A DNA stretch of 64,000 bases from Galbula dea. Taxonomy: Eukaryota > Chordata > Aves > Piciformes > Galbulidae. A model generated the notes under the pieces. It saw only the letters and a list, made by a program, of their open reading frames with translations, did no database searches and was not told the DNA's origin. The position numbers and the translations under genes are program-made. The first letter of the stretch is position 1. Every line of letters begins with the position of its first letter. Shown piece after piece: positions 1 to 11,637 of this stretch. The stretch spans positions 248,001 through 312,000 of the forward strand of contig VWZX01002690.1 in assembly GCA_013399015.1 (NCBI GenBank), written 5' to 3'.

Positions 1-566
1 GAAACAGGTCTTGTGATCTCTCCTAATTGAATCTTTGTTGGCTGAATTGATCTGGGGAGAAGAAAAAAAGTTCAAAGATCTAGGATCCATATTACACAAA
101 CATTGTTTCATTTAATCAAAACAGTCTTTGAAGTGCCATGCTTGCAGACCACCTGTGGCTTTGACATCTGAAGGGATAGGAAGGCTTCCCTGATGGTCCA
201 GAGTTAGGATATGCCAGAGACAAATAAAAGTGGAAAAGGGAGAGGTCCATGGAAATCTACTTTGTAACACTGTTCCTTTTAAGCACCTTTTTGCCCATAC
301 TTATGCTAAGTCACCTGGAGCAGCAAGCAAAGCACTCAGAATAAGGGAGTGCATGTTGGTTTTTATGTGCTTTCTCTGTCTTGTTCCACAACTTTATTAC
401 TTGTTGCATTTAAAGACAGTTTCAAAGACAAAAGAGCCATGAGGTTATATTTGGTCTCAAATGAATGAAGCAGTACTCTGAGAACCTCCTCTCGCAGGTC
501 TCAGCTTGCATCTGAGAAGTTCAGCTTTGCACTGGAACAAGAAAAAAACCACATGTACTGCAAAAA

Positions 567-593
567 ACAACAACAACAACAACAAACAAACAA
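567..593 (+). repeat. (CAA)n microsatellite
   Basis: About six uninterrupted CAA units run into CAAA units, following a short A run. This is a simple repeat. The short glutamine/asparagine-like frames across it are products of the repeat rather than genes. Confidence 0.85.
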
Positions 594-2393
594 GGAAAAG
601 AAAAGAAAGATTCCAAATGAAAGAGTCAGGGCCAGAATCTCCTCCATGCATGCAGGTTATTGGCACAAAGGAGATACAACTTGGCATGGATGGATGCTGC
701 TGCCTCCTTGGCTTCATCTCAGGCAATATCTCAGGCCTTCCCATCCAGTGGCTCACACTGGATGAAGCATTCTTCAGTCCTATTTTCCTAGGGAGTTCTA
801 TCTGGGAAAAAATAGTAGGGAGCTGACTGGCATGCTCTGCTTTTCAGCAATCATCAAGTCATCTTCACTTTGGAATCATAACCAGCCAGTTTAATTGAGA
901 GAAGCTCAGCCTTTGCTAAGGACTGGCCCAAACCAGCACAGGATCACTCACTCACAACTGGAGCATTTTATAACCTGCTATCTACAACCCAGCCTCTGCT
1001 GGCAAAAGCTGAGAGCCTGGGACAATAATTTATCTTCTCAGTGATTCAGATCTCAGAAAGAAGGAAAAAAAAAAAGTAAAGACACTGAAAATAATGTAAG
1101 AAGAGATGAAGTTTTCTCAGCTGCAGTTTACACCTGATTTGCTGGTATTGGAACTGTGGGAATACAATCCTGCAGACCTACCTGGAAACTGAGAATCCAC
1201 TCTTGTATTTTTCAGAGAATTCCTAATAACATCCAGATTTCCCTCTCCCCCACTTTGCAGTCAGTTTCTAAATTCCACACATCCATTTTCAAAAGCTCAT
1301 GTTACAGTTATGGAAAAAAAAAAGAGAAAAAAGATCTTATAATTCTGTTTAGGTTATTAAGCTCCACACTACCATTAAAAATTCTCCTCCTCTGCTTTAG
1401 AATATCCTGTCCTAGTGGCTGCCCCAGAATAACTCTACTGCAGCTCTGAACTTCTTAGGGGAAAAGGGACAAAAGCCTGGTGTGTTGGTCTACCTAAGGG
1501 ATTCCTGAATCCCTGGAATGTTCAGAGCAAAGGAAGATCTGTGCTCCTCCTTACTATAGGAATGATATAGTTATTGGTGAACACTCATCTCTCTTTTGTA
1601 TGTAACATGAGGTCTCTCTCTCTCTGTGGAACTTCTCCAAACAGGGTGCCAAGGGCAGAAAGTCTTATTTTAGAGTAAAATGATCAAATAACAATTCTTT
1701 TCTTAATCAAAGAGAATAAAAGCATACTACTCCCTTGGTGCTGCTTTAGTGCAAATGCAATGACAGGAGTCTGTGTGAATGCAAAGTGCTGAGAAACACC
1801 AGGGGACAATCCATACCTGTGCAAGGCATAATGGGCACAGCTTGGGGTCCTCTGATTCTCTATCACAACACAGGCAGCAAGCCTCAAAGAAACCATTGGC
1901 ACTTTGTCTTAGGCACAGGATTGTGCCACAGAGGAAACCAAGGTCTGTAAGGTAGAATATATGCATGTCAGTTACATCCTTATGGTGTAAAGGCAATGTA
2001 ATGTATTATCTCCTTATGACTGGGATCTTTGTCTCTCTTATTCTTCTTCCAATAAACCCCAGCATTTAAAATAAAGCACAAATAACAGTTTTACAGGCAA
2101 AGACATACTGGATGCCTAGCATATGGTGGCTCAAGCAAACAAGGATTTGTCTTGTGCATCTACCTAAGTTCCATGTGTACAAATTGCTGGGCTTGTCATC
2201 TCAGAAGCAAGGTGCCCCTCAATCTGCACAAGATATGCCTGCCCATGCCTTGTACATAGTTGTGTCCTGCATGTCACAATCAACATCTCACCTTTGGAGC
2301 TGCCAAGCAATGTTAAAAAGCTCATGGAGAGCAGATTTATGAAGTGTCTAAGGATAATAGCTACCTCTCTGTGAGTCTTTCCATATAAATCTC

Positions 2394-2410
2394 TAGATAG
2401 ATAGATAGAT
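2394..2410 (+). repeat. Short (TAGA)n tetranucleotide repeat
   Basis: Four TAGA units plus one base, read directly from the sequence. The repeat is short and probably of low variability. Confidence 0.75.
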
Positions 2411-2638
2411 CATTTTGGCAAATTAAATCCTCTTCCCTTGATGACAACACATCTGCCAGCAAGTGTGTGCTGTGTGACAGACATTTGCCCTTCTCTACAT
2501 CAATACCTGATAGTTAGGCAGAAAAGAGGCAACATCATATTAGCATATCTATTTCCCTCTCTTCCCTCTACAGGTGCTAAATAATTAGTACTGGCTGAAT
2601 TATTCATTGCAAATAATATTCATTGTGAATTTAGTCTT

Positions 2639-2667
2639 TTTTGTTGTTCTTGTTGTTGTTGTTTTCC
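2639..2667 (+). repeat. TTG-rich low-complexity run
   Basis: An imperfect (TTG)n run is interrupted once by TTC and flanked by T runs. Confidence 0.7.
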
Positions 2668-2861
2668 TTTTGCTTACAATTCATTCAAGAGGCAAATCCT
2701 GAATTCTGCAAATATATTCATTATTCATAAGTATTCAGCAAATCCTTGGACAAAACTCTTTTGGCCTACAAGAAACACTGGTTCCTAAATCAGTTTCTTC
2801 AGGCAATTTTAATGGGTGAGTGGCCATCAAAAGTAGATGCTGTAGTTTCTCTGTTCTTGTT

Positions 2862-2958
2862 GGTAGAGTTTAGATGGTCTTTAAGTGGTGGTGATAGGTT
2901 GAGGGTTGGACTTGATGATCTTGGAGGTCTCTTCCAACCTTAGTGATTCTGTGATTCT
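2862..2958 (+). mobile_element. CR1 LINE 3' end (5'-truncated)
   Basis: The sequence shows the CR1 terminal signature in forward orientation: a 'gttggacttgatgatctt' block, then 'ggtctcttccaacc', then 'gattctgtgattctg'. Only about 97 bp of the 3' untranslated end remains, so it has no coding capacity. It belongs to the older subfamily type with a 'ggtgataggttgagggttgg' lead-in. Its 3' end points at the reverse-strand CR1 that starts 93 bp downstream. Confidence 0.9.
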
Positions 2959-3051
2959 GGAAATTTGAGATTATCAAATAGAAATTACAGAGAAGCAAGA
3001 AATTTGTAAACATATTAGTGAATTCATTCTTCACTTTGTGCTTCTACTATA

Positions 3052-3532
3052 GGATCATAGAATCCTAATGGTTGGAAAAGCCCTCTGAGATCATCCAGTC
3101 CAACCATCCACCCAACACTGCCATGCTCACCACTAAACCATGGTCACAAGCACCATGTCTCCATGTTTTCTGAACACTTCCAAGGATGGTGACTCCACCA
3201 CCTCCCTGGACAGGCTGGGTCAAAGCCTGAGAACCCTCTGGGGGAATAAGCTCTTCTTAATATCCAATCTGAACCTCCCTTGGCACAGCTTGAAGCAATT
3301 TCTTCTTGTCCTATCACTTGTTACCTGGGAGAAGAGACCAAGCCCCACCTTACTCCAACCTCCTTTCAAGTAGTTGTAGAGAGAGAGAAGGTCTCCCCTG
3401 AGCTTCCTTTTCTCCAGACTAACCAACCCCAGATCCCTCAGCTGCTCCTCACAACACTTGTTCTCTAGACCCTTCACCACCTTTGTTGCCCATCTCTGAC
3501 CATGCTCCAGCACCTCAGTGTCCTTCCTGGAG
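3052..3532 (-). mobile_element. CR1 LINE fragment, ORF2 C-terminus plus 3' end
   Basis: Reverse-strand CR1 of about 480 bp. Read on the minus strand it ends in 'ggattctatgatcc'. It carries the 'catggtttagtggtgagcatgg' segment, preceded by coding remnants matching the end of CR1 ORF2, including a KRKLRGDLLSLYNYLKGG-like stretch and a later TSDRTRRN.. stretch. The reading frame is shifted and broken, so it is a dead copy. Divergence from the textbook pattern suggests an older insertion. Confidence 0.93.
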
Positions 3533-6451
3533 TGAGTTTCTCCTAATCCAAAACCAAAAGAAGAAGGAAGAAATGAATCTTAAATCTCTGCCAGTCACTC
3601 CTCACTATGTTCCTCCAGCACAGGAGGACAGATTATAACACAGTCTATTGCACTCTAGCTCCTTCTGTCCTTATGCATTTTTAAAGGCTTCACACTCTCC
3701 CTTACATATGAAAAGAGAAGAATTCTGCTGATTTTTTAGCACTCCAGTTGAGGAGAATTTCTGCTCAGTTCTGGACATCCTGCAGGTTAACCCCTGCTGA
3801 GTCTATTTGCTGAGTCTTGAGAAGGTTACTGGAGCAGAAACATCACCTCCCTTTCCAGCCAGAGGGACTACATGGCTTCAAAAAGTCAACAGATTACACT
3901 ACAGTGAGTTCTGTGTCTCCAACCTTCCAACTATGTAAATTCCTCATCTTTTATAAAATGCAATATAATCAGGTGGTCTAATGTCAGGCAGCATCCAAAA
4001 GTAATTGCTTTTCTGGAAGAGAAAAAAACCCCATAAATCATAATTTTGCACTATTCAGCACAAGGTGCTTTATCTTTTTCAGCTGGACTAGTTATACTTT
4101 GAGGCCCTGTGTGCTTGAATCTGCATTAGAAATGCTGCTAAATTATTTTGTTCTTTAAAGTAGCCTTCAGTTTTAGTGAGAGTTTTGGTCTCTAGGAGCA
4201 ATAGAGCAACAGGAATATCACAGATAATGGAGTCCATAGACATTATTATTCACAATACTGAGATATACATCATAGATATATATAAAATTACACTGAAACA
4301 TGGAATTAGCCTCACACCTCTTTCCATCTGCAATGGATATTGACCTAACAATTCCCACAGGTGATGGAGGGGGCTTCCAGAAACAAAACTGCCTGAACAT
4401 CACAGTAGAAATGTAGCACTTCAGCTAAGTCCTTCATAAGAAAGCCAAGTTCAACATGACAAGACCTGATGATCCACATCATTCCACTGACTAAGACATC
4501 AGAGAGAAGGCAACTGGTCTGAAGACAGAATCTCCTTTAAATAGGAGAGGAAGTTTTCTTTACTAGACAGGAAACAAATAAAATGAGGCCATTTTTTCAT
4601 ATCCAACCTTTGCTGTCTACTTGTTGAGTTGTGCTGAAGATGTCTTTACCCATGAATCATCTTTCCAGGAAGGATGTGAATAGCCAGACTGCAGATCTGC
4701 ACTGGTTTTGATTTCATCTAACTTTGGCTATTGCCAGAATGGTCTGTCCTGCTCCTCTAACCATCTTTTTGGGTCAGGCTAAAAGAAGGGATGCTGTGAA
4801 GGTTGGGCTTGTCATTTCTTGCACTAGCTAAATAAGAATGTGAATCTGCACCTTCAGGCTTTGAGTGCTTATTGGTGTTGGAGCAGACTGCAAGACATAT
4901 CAAGAGAAAGACCTTTATTCACTACAGACACTCATTTCTAAGGGCTCAGATTTCCTAACTTCCACCTCCCTCCTAATGCAGGGATAGAACTGCATAGCCT
5001 GGCAGTGTTCTGAACAGAAACTAAGGAACCAGATGTAGGTGGCTGCAGGCCTGCTGAGGTCTTCAGACAAGGACTGGTAGGAGCAGGTTCAGACCAGAAG
5101 CACACACCAGCAGCAGCATGACATTGGTTAATTAAAATCTCCCTTCCTGGCACTTCCATAGGCTTTACCCTGGCACACTGTGAGTTGTCAGACCTAGGGA
5201 GATGAACCTGCAGAGCCTCTGCCTCTCATTCAAGGCATCTTGATGATGTTTCTCCTAAAGTAAGGAGCTGCAGTGCTATCTCCAGCCTTGCTTAAGCATC
5301 AGGACTACCCAGCTTGTAATTGGAGCTCATTCCTATGCATTCAACAGCATTTTTTTCTTTCCAGTTCTTTGATCTCACCAGGTCCCATCAAATGTTCAAC
5401 CTCAGATGACACATTTTGCCCCTAGTCTCAGAATCCTGGAATACTTTTTAAATTATTATTATTTTAAATAACCTCCAAAGATTTCTGTCTGAAAAGATTG
5501 GTTTACTTTTGACTAGTTAATTACTGGGAAGCTAGAGACAAGACTTATGTTTTTTGCACTGAGGCAGATTTTTTAATACAATTTCTGTTGAATTGAGGCC
5601 AGATTTTTTTAATTGATTTTATTTTTTATCCATCCCTTGTGATGCTTCTACACCATCAAGCTATATATGGCCTTATTCTTGCTTGCACAGGCTCAGCAAT
5701 ACTGTATTTTTCTGGCCCACACTATACTATTGTGCTCAGTGCTATCCTCTGTGAGGGGATCTGAAGGCTGATACCCTGCAAAGGTGTCAGAGCTCTGAGT
5801 TTAACTTCTCCCAAGGCATGCCACCTGTGAAATACAGACAAAATTCTATGGCACAAGGCAGCAACTTACCCTTCCTATCAATTTCATGTGCATTTCTGAT
5901 GCAATGTATATATATATATTTTTTTTAAGTGCTTTTCCTTTTCCCTCAGAAAATGGCAATGGCAAAATATTCTTTTCATGTGAGGGATTTCATATTCTGT
6001 ATTTCCTTCTGTCCCTGAGAATTTTATCAACTTGTTTTCTTTTTTTCCATGTTGTCCTAATGAGCAAACTCCTGTTCTCTATAAGCAAAATAAAAGGGGA
6101 AAAAAATGTTTGCTTGCACCCACAGCTTTAAATATTCATCACTGGAAATAACAAGGTAGCAAAACTAGCTCCAATACCCATATAGTGGAAAAGTCACTAA
6201 TACACTTACTGCAATTCTTTGTAAAGTTGGTTAAAAAAATTTTATTATATGGAGATGGGAAAATGAAGTAAAATTATCAAATAAAAGGGGGGAAAAAGGC
6301 TATTTCCTTTACACAGGTAAGATCTGAAAAACATCTTTTACAAGAAGAAGTCAAACAGCTTGATCTGTCAGAAAGGCAGATAAGAAGGAGTTGGAAGACT
6401 GCAGAGAGTGGAGAGGGTGATTAAACATTGGAATAACATAGGAAGTGTAAG
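3533..6451. other. Noncoding single-copy DNA
   Basis: No gene or recognisable repeat of note. Local AT-rich runs occur near 5447-5475 and 5906-5930 (a short TA run followed by T). Reading frames are short and featureless. Confidence 0.65.
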
Positions 6452-6746
6452 TAGAATCATAGAATTTTCAGAGCTGGAAGGGACTTTAAAGATCACCTAG
6501 CTCCAACCCCCCTGCCTACCAGGGACACCATCCACTAGATCAGGTTGCCCAGAGCCCCATCAAGCCTTGTCTTAAAAGCTTCCAGGGATGAGGCTTCCAC
6601 AACCTCTCTGGTCAACCTGTTCCACTGTCTAACCACCTTCATAGTGAAGAACTTCTTCCTAATATCCAGCCTAAATCTCCCCTCCTCTAGCTTACACCCA
6701 TTTCCCCTGGTTCTATCTCTGTTTGACCTCCTAAAAAGTCCCAGGA
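6452..6746 (-). mobile_element. CR1 LINE fragment, young-looking subfamily
   Basis: Reverse-strand CR1 of about 295 bp. On the minus strand it encodes the last part of ORF2 (RFRLDIRKKFFT and WNRLTREVVEASSLEAFKTR motifs) and then the 3' end. The coding frame continues upstream into unrelated sequence, so the 306-bp open frame at 6535-6840 is a chance fusion. It shares diagnostic bases with the copies at 46664-47052 and 58238-58507, such as the segment encoding EASSLEAFK and the 'ctgcctaccaggg' or 'ctgccaggcaggg' type 3' block. Confidence 0.93.
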
Positions 6747-8385
6747 CACTTTCAGCTTTACAGTAGAACATAAACTCCAATGGAATCTCATGCTGGTTGG
6801 CACCAACGAACACCTCAAGAAGCCTGGAAGGACTAATCAATTGACCAGATATATTCTCATGCTTAAATGATTGCTAGATTTGCTGTAAGGAAATCATTTC
6901 CCTACAAAGGCACATTAACAGAGTTCTTAGGTTGTTTCATTACTCTCTGCAGCACAGGAGATGGAATTCCTAGGGAATTGTCTTTATATTGTTATGGGGT
7001 TTAGGAGTTCATATATATAAGCTAGTAGTTTCCACTATAGAAAACCAATGTAGAGAGTTTCTGAAGGCCAGGATGTAGCTGAACCCATCAAATGTGGGTA
7101 GACATCTCCTTTAGAGGGAACTGAATAGCTCCCTGGACACCTGCAACTGTGTGGGTTAAATTCATATTGTTCTGGAAGCTTCTGTGCTAAGTTCAGATGA
7201 AGACAGCAGCATTTAGTTGTCAAGAGTCTGGAGTTTGCCCTCACATTTGGTAGCAATGCAGGAGGGTAACACATTTAATCACCAGACATTGCAGGGCTCT
7301 GGGTGCTGGGAGAACCTTGGTATCATCTGTTCTGTTCTGGAGACAAGAAATGGTTCAGGATTTTCAAGCTGTTGGACTCAGTGAATGGACAGCTACAACT
7401 CTGTGAAGTTTAATGGTGTGTAATACCTTAGAGATAAGACTAAATGGTCTTCCAGCTTTGTTCTTAAGGCTGTTGAACCCTCAAATGGATGTTGATGACA
7501 CCTTCTATTGCTGCCTGGGAAAGAAAGTAGAATAAAAAATTCACAAAGTATTTCTTTTTACATTTACCTAGAGATGTTGACATTCCAGCCCTGCCCAGGA
7601 CATGGCTGGACATGGTGTTGTCCTCTTCTAGAAACAAAAAACTCCTCTTCAACAGGCATTTCTCTACAGGAATGATCAGCTCTGAAGCTTAGAAACAGTT
7701 TAATCTTTCCTTAAGCTGTCCCAAAAGGTGCTTGTTGAAAATATGCCCCAAGAAATTAATTGTCAAAGGCAACCCCAGGGACTACAAAAGCTTCCAAAAG
7801 TACTTAATGACACTTATCCTTCAGATCACTTTTTCTGTTTTCAGAACACAGCCCAAACACTGATAATTACCATTAATTACAGTACCACTTGAGAAGTGAC
7901 ACCAACTCAGGGTACAAAAGCTCACATCACCTATCTTCCACACAGCTCTGAAGCATGGGATTTACAAAGCTGTAATGGAAATGGGGTTTTCTTGGTTCCC
8001 CAGATAACAAATCCATGATCTCAACATCAGTAGATGAGCCAGCCCTCAACTGGAGTGTTTCTGGAGAGGCTGTTAGCTTGGCTGGCACCACATCATCTCA
8101 CACCCATGAAGAGATGGCCAAAAGCTTCTGAACATGCACACTCATCTGCTCAGAACTGGCACCCAGAGGCTTGAGAGTTTCCCACTAAACACTGAGCTCA
8201 TTTCACCTGCCACACCTGCCAAGGAGGTACAGAAATAGGTCAGAGATCCCTGTTTCATCAGGGCTGGGTGACATGGAAAAAGATGACTTTAAAAAGATGT
8301 CTTTAAAAGGAAGGAAAGCAGTGATGAAGTAGAATTGGAAAGCAAAAAATAAGGAATAATGAAATTGGAGAAAGGAATGACAAAG
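6747..8385. other. Noncoding single-copy DNA
   Basis: No gene recognised. The last ~80 bp before the AAAGG array are increasingly purine-rich, with isolated AAAGGAA and AAAAGGAAGG motifs. These look like degenerate relatives of the array unit. Confidence 0.65.
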
Positions 8386-9010
8386 AAAGGAAAGGAAAGG
8401 AAAGGAAAGGAAAGGAAAGGAAAGGAAAGGAAAGGAAAGGAAAGGAAAGGAAAGGAAAGGAAAGGAAAGGAAAGGAAAGGAAAGGAAAGGAAAGGAAAGG
8501 AAAGGAAAGGAAAGGAAAGGAAAGGAAAGGAAAGGAAAGGAAAGGAAAGGAAAGGAAAGGAAAGGAAAGGAAAGGAAAGGAAAGGAAAGGAAAGGAAAGG
8601 AAAGGAAAGGAAAGGAAAGGAAAGGAAAGGAAAGGAAAGGAAAGGAAAGGAAAGGAAAGGAAAGGAAAGGAAAGGAAAGGAAAGGAAAGGAAAGGAAAGG
8701 AAAGGAAAGGAAAGGAAAGGAAAGGAAAGGAAAGGAAAGGAAAGGAAAGGAAAGGAAAGGAAAGGAAAGGAAAGGAAAGGAAAGGAAAGGAAAGGAAAGG
8801 AAAGGAAAGGAAAGGAAAGGAAAGGAAAGGAAAGGAAAGGAAAGGAAAGGAAAGGAAAGGAAAGGAAAGGAAAGGAAAGGAAAGGAAAGGAAAGGAAAGG
8901 AAAGGAAAGGAAAGGAAAGGAAAGGAAAGGAAAGGAAAGGAAAGGAAAGGAAAGGAAAGGAAAGGAAAGGAAAGGAAAGGAAAGGAAAGGAAAGGAAAGG
9001 AAAGGAAAGG
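8386..9010 (+). repeat. Perfect (AAAGG)125 pentanucleotide array
   Basis: Reading the bases directly gives 125 uninterrupted AAAGG units (625 bp) with no substitution. One short unit (AAAG) precedes it and one unit with an extra A follows it. The array gives long artefactual open frames on both strands (KGKER-type repeats forward, SFPFL-type repeats reverse). An all-purine strand of this length is expected to be able to form triplex/H-DNA and is prone to slippage. The exact unit count depends on assembly accuracy. Confidence 0.98.
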
Positions 9011-11637
9011 AAAAGGAGACTGTGGTGTTGCATTTTTGGATGGCTAATCAAGTGACATTTTATTTGGTATAAAATTAGTGTGAGGTCATCTTCAAGCAGA
9101 AGGTATGTAACATAATGTCAAGCAAGAACTGCTGACACCTGCCCAGTAATTTCAATTACATATAAAATTTGACCAATGAACAGTTAAGAATCTTCTTTTT
9201 TCTTTCGTTTTTCCTTGTCCTATTTTTTCTTCTTTTTTTTTCTTTTCCTTTTCTTTCTTTTCTTTTTTCCCTTTTCCTTTTCTATTTGTTTTTCCTAAAG
9301 ATATTGGCTTTGCTAAATATCCCTAGGTACAGGAGAAGAGGGGAAGCAAACAAATCCTTCAGGTCAAATTACCTTTTAGTCCTAAGAGTGGAATGAAGCC
9401 TAGAGGACAAGGGAAAGATTTGTTGTGACTTCAACCCCAGCCAGTCAGGTGTTAGTCAGGTCTCTTGATCTCAATGAACTGAGGAGAGAATTTAAATGTG
9501 GAAGTTTTATTAGAGAGTTCTTGCAATACTGTCTCAGTCCTGGCTGAGATGAAGCTGTTAAGAAAAGTCAACTGAACATTGTTTTAAAAACTTTACCTCT
9601 GAAATCTTCTGAGGTTTGGATTTGGGTTTAGGGATTGGGGTTTTGGTAAGAGTTTGCATGACTAATAACAGGAAATCATTTCAGATAGGTCTGTGCCTTC
9701 CCTTCTTGTCAATGTGCTCCTGGAATGCTGATTTGTTTATTTCTTTAATGAATCTGCTCTTGGTGTTTGCTGAGCAAAAGCTGTACACTACCAAGGCAGA
9801 TGGGGACACCATCAATACATGAAGAGCTACCAAACACACACATTGAACAAACTGGGGACTTACCTGTGCCATTTCCATCTATCATAAGGCTAAAACACCA
9901 CAGAATGAGGTAGACCTGTTTCAACCAGAGGTCTGCTTTCGCAACTGCACTGTCCCTTTTATTTCTCTAGAGGCTTCCTTCATCCAGACACACTACAGGA
10001 CCAAGCAGAAAAGGCTTCCATTAGGTCTGTACTGTATGTGACTAAAGGATTTGTTAACCTCAGTGCTTCAAAGCACACTTGAAAATAAGATTCAAATGGG
10101 CTCTTTCTTTTGTGGTTCTGTAGTGATAAATGAGTTCTCCATGCACCAGTGCTCGTGAGTACTGCTCCTCCAGCAGCCTGGCTCTGGGTGAGCACTGGAT
10201 CAGGCTAAGTAATGTCCAGCACCCTTCATCCATACTAAATAATGGATCTGGTGGCAGGGCTTTCCATTTTGCTTAGGAAAGAGCTGTGAGTCTAGCCATA
10301 ACTTTTCTGGGCTCAGATCATTAGTCTTCAGGTGCTCCACAGAACTTGCAAGCTGTTGCTGGTACAGCAAGGGAGGAAAGGGGCAGCCCAATGGGTAACC
10401 AGTGTTTTCTGGGGAGGGTTTTATTGTGTTGCTTTTAAAAGGGATGTGGATTTAAAGCTAAAGAATGATTTGCTTTAAGGTTCACTCACAAGCTGGGATT
10501 TAAAAGCCTTTTGTTTGAACCTATGCAAGAAGCAGACTTCCTACTGATCAGTTTATGTATTAGTGGAATAATTCATGACATGCCCTGAGGATCAATAGTT
10601 TTAAATATGCCTGTGGGTAACATCCCTCACACAACTCATCCCAATGCAGCAACTGGAACTACTCAAATGCTTAAAAGTTGTTCACAAGTCTAACTGCTTA
10701 ACAGACCCTTTATGAAAGTGAAAGACCCATTTTGCTCCTTGAGTCCACTGAATACATTCCAGTCAGGGTTCTTCTGATCCTGACAACAGTGCATCAGCAG
10801 TAGTGGGAGGTGTAGCTATTCCTCCCTCTTTCTCAGTAGAAGAAAGGCCTCCAAAATTCTATTCTTCCTTGAGAATGCAGACATTCCACAAAGGGTACTA
10901 GGAGATCTCCCTCCTTCTAGGTCTACACAAACCATCCTTTTTGTGTCTTGTCTGTTGGTCCTGGTGACTTATTGCTTGACTCAGGACTTTGCACCAGGAT
11001 GGTTTCTTTTTCCTCTTCAAGAGCTGATTTATCCTCCAATTTAAGTCTAATAATCTAGAGCCTCAAAATTTAGAGCCTTCCTTCTGCTGCTTGTAAATGC
11101 AGGTGTTTTATCTATATCCCTTATAGCTTAATTTGTCTATCTGCCTGTCTACCTATCCTGTTCTGTTCTCTCCTACAGACAATGCTCTGCTCATGGTTTT
11201 TGAGCCTTAGCCCAGCTCTATCACTACTTTTCCCTGAAAAAGAAAACTTTCTAGGAAACATATTGGCAACATCTACCAAACATTTGCATGATTCTGATAT
11301 AACCATTACCTATATCTTGCATGCATCTGAATAACATGAATGTACTTCATTTTCTGTAAATGACATCAGTCTTCCAGCATTTGCAGTAATATTGAAAGGA
11401 AGAGGTAAAAGAAGAAATGAGAAATAACAATGGAGTTGATAACAATGCTTGGGCAATGGATGAGGCTCTCTCTAGACTGGAATACTTTTCAGAGTATTTC
11501 CAAAAGAGTTTTCCAAAGCTACTGTCTAGAAGAAAGGGGATTAGAATTTCTAGAGAAGCATTTAAGGTGAATTGGGCTCCAGCACACTGGGTTTTTACCT
11601 GGTCTTAGTCAACAAACATGAGAAGAGGAATCATCAT
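9011..11637. other. Noncoding single-copy DNA with a pyrimidine tract
   Basis: Apart from the pyrimidine tract at 9191-9296, no gene or repeat is recognised. G-run-rich sequence at 9614-9650 was noted but is too weak to call a quadruplex or a telomeric repeat. Confidence 0.6.
9191..9296 (+). repeat. T/C-rich low-complexity tract
   Basis: About 105 bp consisting almost entirely of T and C, with TTTTC and CCTTTT motifs. It is a degenerate pyrimidine tract whose complement resembles the AAAGG/AAAAG motifs of the upstream array. Confidence 0.85.

Larger units (their letters stand above)
1..2861. other. Noncoding single-copy DNA
   Basis: No gene is recognised. Open frames are short (about 106 codons at most), overlap on both strands and show no domain. 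The stretch contains a CAA microsatellite near 570, a TAGA run near 2400 and a TTG-rich run near 2640-2667. The rest is ordinary AT-leaning unique sequence. Confidence 0.7.

Noticed and set aside
6535..6840. Reverse 101-codon frame as a gene
   Set aside because: The C-terminal half is CR1 ORF2 and the N-terminal part is unrelated unique sequence read by chance.
8203..9051. Reverse 282-codon open frame, SFPFL-type repeats
   Set aside because: It is the AAAGG array read on the other strand with short flanks; not a gene.
9614..9650. G-run sequence resembling telomeric or quadruplex DNA
   Set aside because: Too few regular GGG tracts and no repeated unit; the similar TTTGGG-rich runs at 24558-24588 and 25964-25990 were rejected for the same reason.
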